Shown here: positions 61,501 to 64,000 of the stretch, piece by piece
How the letters are laid out: each line of letters opens with the position of its first letter
Numbering within the stretch: position 1 is the stretch's first letter
Assembly (NCBI GenBank): GCA_963969395.1
Contig: OZ017801.1
Span: forward strand, 3,474,501 to 3,538,500
Length of the DNA: 64,000 bases
DNA from: Pseudoscleropodium purum
Lineage: Eukaryota > Streptophyta > Bryopsida > Hypnales > Brachytheciaceae
Reading direction: 5' to 3'
Program-made: the position numbers and the translations under genes
Notes under the pieces: generated by a model
The model's input: only the letters and a program-made list of their open reading frames with translations
What the model was told of the DNA's origin: nothing
The model's database searches: none

Positions 61501-62800
61501 CTCTTCTAGAACTTCATAAATGCTAAGAATTTTAATGCCAAGCTCCAGTGTTACTAAGGGTTGTACAAAGTGTCATAATTATGACATTTGGAGAATATGT
61601 CATACATTTAAGTATACTCAATTCTATCTGCCTATGTTTAGAGTACATTTGGACTTTTCATTGTCATTTAGATTGTCACAAGTTTTTAAAAGCAACCAAT
61701 AGGAGAAGAAAGGGAATATTGAAGACAACTTTGAAAATTCACAAAATGTTATTTGAGTGTTGGAAAATTACAAAACAATTTGGTTTCTATTTCTATTAAG
61801 GTTGATAATAAGAACTTCATTAGAAAAAAACCATTGTTTGACTATATGAGATTGTAGGACCAATAAAAGTAGCACTCTTGGATGCTACACCTTCTAACTT
61901 GCTTTGGATCAAGCAAAATGTAAAATTTAAATAATCTTGATTTTAGAAGAGAAATTTTGTTTGTCCAACAATCTAGAGAAACTCTCTTTTCTTGAAGTTT
62001 GCAATTCCAAATTCTCATATGTATTGTGTGGGTTTATGCCCACCAAAGGGCTTCTATAAGTATATTCATTTATGTCCTTTACGTCCATGCAAATATGGCT
62101 CCCTTGCATTAACACTTTTGAACATTGAATATGGTTTAAAACTTCATTTTTTTGGGTGAAATTTGATCACCATCAAGTTCTCTCAATTAGTCAATTTTTA
62201 GTTTGTGGTTTTCTATTTATTATTAATCTATACCTCATTGTTTCTATTTTCTATGACAATTTGTCTTTTTCCCCGTAGTATTGTTTCAATACTTGCAAGT
62301 AGTCTATAACACTTGCAACGGTACTTTTGGCCATCAATTTTTCAATCAATGGTTGAGATTGTTCTAGTACATAGTAATGATAGTACTCCACATTAGAAAT
62401 GCAATTTTTGCCAAAATGCTACTAAAAACACAAAGTAATTCTTGCATTGACTTTGAGGAGCAACCTAATTTCACTATTTTGTGTAGACTACCTCAAACCA
62501 CCCAAACGTGTATATTGCATAGGTCGGTGCATTGGTTCATGATTCAGTTTAGAGAGTTGCATGTGCTTTCATGTTTACAAACAATTGAAGTCATAAGATT
62601 ACTTTTCTAGGTAAGACAACCTAATTCTTAAGGCAACCCAATTTCATTACTTTGTGTGGAGATTCTGTGGAGTCAATTGGAGAGTACCCTTCAAAAATTT
62701 GTAACAAATTCATATTTTGTCAAAAAGAAATTCAATTGCTCTCTCCATTTCTCACATTTGTCTTTACATTGGATTCTTTTTTTTAAATTTCAATAATATC
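58580..62800. other. AT-rich intergenic DNA
   Basis: No gene is supported. Frames are short. A decayed fragment of the ~950 bp family lies at about 60890-61280. The overlapping short frames at about 61520-61800 look like chance. Nothing else stands out. Confidence 0.6.
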
Positions 62801-63450
62801 AATAAGGCAAACCAGTCGTTTCTGCCTATCATAGGCTGGTTGGTTTACCTTATGTAGAGCAGGGAGATAAACCTCTAGAATTCGTTTACTTGATCCTAAT
62901 ATGCATCCTCACGGATCTTGTTCCGGGTCCATGCAAACCATATTGGACCATGTTTGACCTTGTTTTTGCTAATCCGAACTAGGAAGTCTCCTCCTCAGTC
63001 GTGCACATGAGGCTGCTGGGGGAGCCGGCGGCTCCTGGGAATGAAATCTCTGCCCAGCGAGGTCCCAGCGCGGTGGCAAGCAGCTACTGAAGGAGAAAAC
63101 TGCCCGTGAACAGTACCGGCTCCTTGTTTTCGGAGGGTTTGAGCGACTGAAGCCCTGCGGAGCGGCTCTTGTCGATCCAGGGGGGCAGCTCCGGTTGCAG
63201 ACGGCTCCGAAGTCGCATGTGCGGGACTGCTCTACTCCTTCAATGCTAGCTTCTCAGTCAATTGATCATGCTACCTTCTGCAGTTAATAAGTGTGCAAGA
63301 CTTTTTGGCACAAATGAAACGAGAATTCCGTTGCAGAAGAAGAGTCCAGACCAGCGCGCCAGCTGCGAGCAGCTTGGCGGAGAGGAAAGGAATAACCCCA
63401 CCCAACCCCAGACAAACAGATAGACACACGATAAGTGTGCAAGACTGAAT
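62800..63450. other. GC-rich island without a recognised gene
   Basis: At about 62990-63410 the composition shifts abruptly to GC-rich (CTGGGGGAGCCGGCGGCTCC-like text). An imperfect hairpin at about 62813-62860 (GCAAACCAGTC...GACTGGTTTG-type arms) shares AAGGTAAACCAACC with about 4983-4996. TAAGTGTGCAAGACT occurs at about 63287 and 63432. No convincing open frame runs through. It may be a promoter or first exon of a gene beyond the window, or repeat-derived. Confidence 0.4.
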
Positions 63451-63454
63451 CAGG

Positions 63455-63582
63455 ATTGAGCTACTAACATTGAATTACAAGATGACATTGAGCTACTAAC
63501 ATTGAATGACAAGATGACATTAAGCTACTAACATTGAATGACAAGATGACATTGAGCTACTAACATTGAATGACAAGATGAC
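63455..63582 (+). repeat. 32 bp minisatellite, four units
   Basis: Units of ATTGAGCTACTAACATTGAA followed by TGACAAGATGAC start at 63455, 63487, 63519 and 63551. The units differ by only one or two bases (unit 1 has TTACAA, unit 3 has ATTAAG), so the amplification is recent. Confidence 0.9.
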
Positions 63583-64000
63583 AATGATAAGCTTCGTGGC
63601 CTCACGGCCTCTCTCAGCGCATGTGCCCCTCTGCCCCTGGCTCTCTTTTGGCTCCTGTGCGTCGTCGTTTGGTCGTGTCTATGAGATGACGACGGACCCA
63701 TTTCCAGCCACTTCAGGAATTCAGCAGACGGTAGCTGCTGGATGGGTGTATTCAGGGGATTTTTCCTGTGTAGGGAAATTGATTTAACAAGGATTAAAAA
63801 AAATTTACATTTTATTGGTCAAAACTGAAATTATCCTGAATTTTCTTCTTGAAGATTCTGTGCAACCTAGTCTTGTTACGTAGGTCATTGCAATTCCAAC
63901 CATAGGTTGGTTACAAGATTGATGTAAGTTGCCATCATGGTGTAGAGCAAGTTGCACAAAAATAGCAACCAAGTGGTCTATTCTTCAAATCTTGAACACT
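63583..64000 (+). other. Window end: short open frame and repeat fragment
   Basis: A plus-strand frame with ATG at about 63579 (MTMISFVASRPLSAHV...) runs to a stop at about 63787. It shows no known domain and could be a first exon or chance in GC-richer DNA. From about 63945 to the end the sequence matches 4125-4185. Confidence 0.3.

Noticed and set aside
1..64000. tRNA, rRNA, CRISPR arrays, intact retrotransposon polyproteins or viral insertions
   Set aside because: I found no convincing tRNA fold, rRNA block, spaced-repeat array, or reverse transcriptase, integrase or capsid frame by eye. A covariance-model and profile search would be needed to exclude short or decayed ones.

Overview
The window is nuclear DNA from a seed plant, most likely a gymnosperm (possibly a conifer). 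It is AT-rich and repeat-dense, with widely spaced intron-containing genes, homopolymer-rich intergenic DNA and GT-AG introns. The P450s sit in the CYP85 clan. The gymnosperm assignment is an inference from genome texture and P450 type; no species-diagnostic sequence was recognised. I see no prokaryotic operons, CRISPR arrays or convincing rRNA/tRNA genes.

Layout: (1) 1-4.6 kb is AT-rich repeat sequence. (2) About 4.6-24.15 kb is a large inverted duplication. Each arm carries one nine-exon cytochrome P450 gene, most like CYP707 (ABA 8'-hydroxylase-type) by eye. The plus copy is at 6678-12045 and the minus copy at 22713-17377, arranged tail to tail. Homology extends past both stop codons (to about 12.5 kb and 16.2 kb) and into the upstream regions. 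Both copies can be spliced in silico to uninterrupted reading frames of 451 and 452 aa. Both keep the haem-loop cysteine, ExxR and the PERF-type motif, but lack the proline-rich N-terminal hinge and the acidic I-helix residue. The upstream region of the plus copy is tandemly duplicated, and each intron 4 holds the same ~100 bp foldback. (3) 24.2-41.7 kb is gene-poor. It contains dispersed repeats, a ~610 bp foldback, a MITE-like hairpin, a broken OTU-protease/Myb-like reading frame (32.2-33.2 kb) and a CACTA-type MITE with a 3 bp target duplication. (4) 41.9-48.1 kb is a complete 12-exon SERRATE (ARS2 homologue) gene on the plus strand, with TATA-like, G-box and telo-box signals and a possible 51-codon upstream ORF. 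(5) 48.1-53.5 kb is repeats, including a three-unit tandem array just after SERRATE. (6) 54.28-55.96 kb is a three-exon gene for a small membrane protein: signal peptide, one EGF-like six-cysteine domain, one transmembrane helix and a Tyr/Pro-rich cytoplasmic tail. (7) 56-64 kb is again repeat-rich, ending in a GC-rich island with a 4 x 32 bp tandem repeat.

The genes do not form a pathway. SERRATE is an RNA-processing housekeeping gene, the P450 pair is a lineage-specific duplication of specialised or hormone-metabolism type, and the EGF-like membrane protein is unassigned. Gene models were made by hand from reading-frame continuity and splice phase; none is backed by transcript data.
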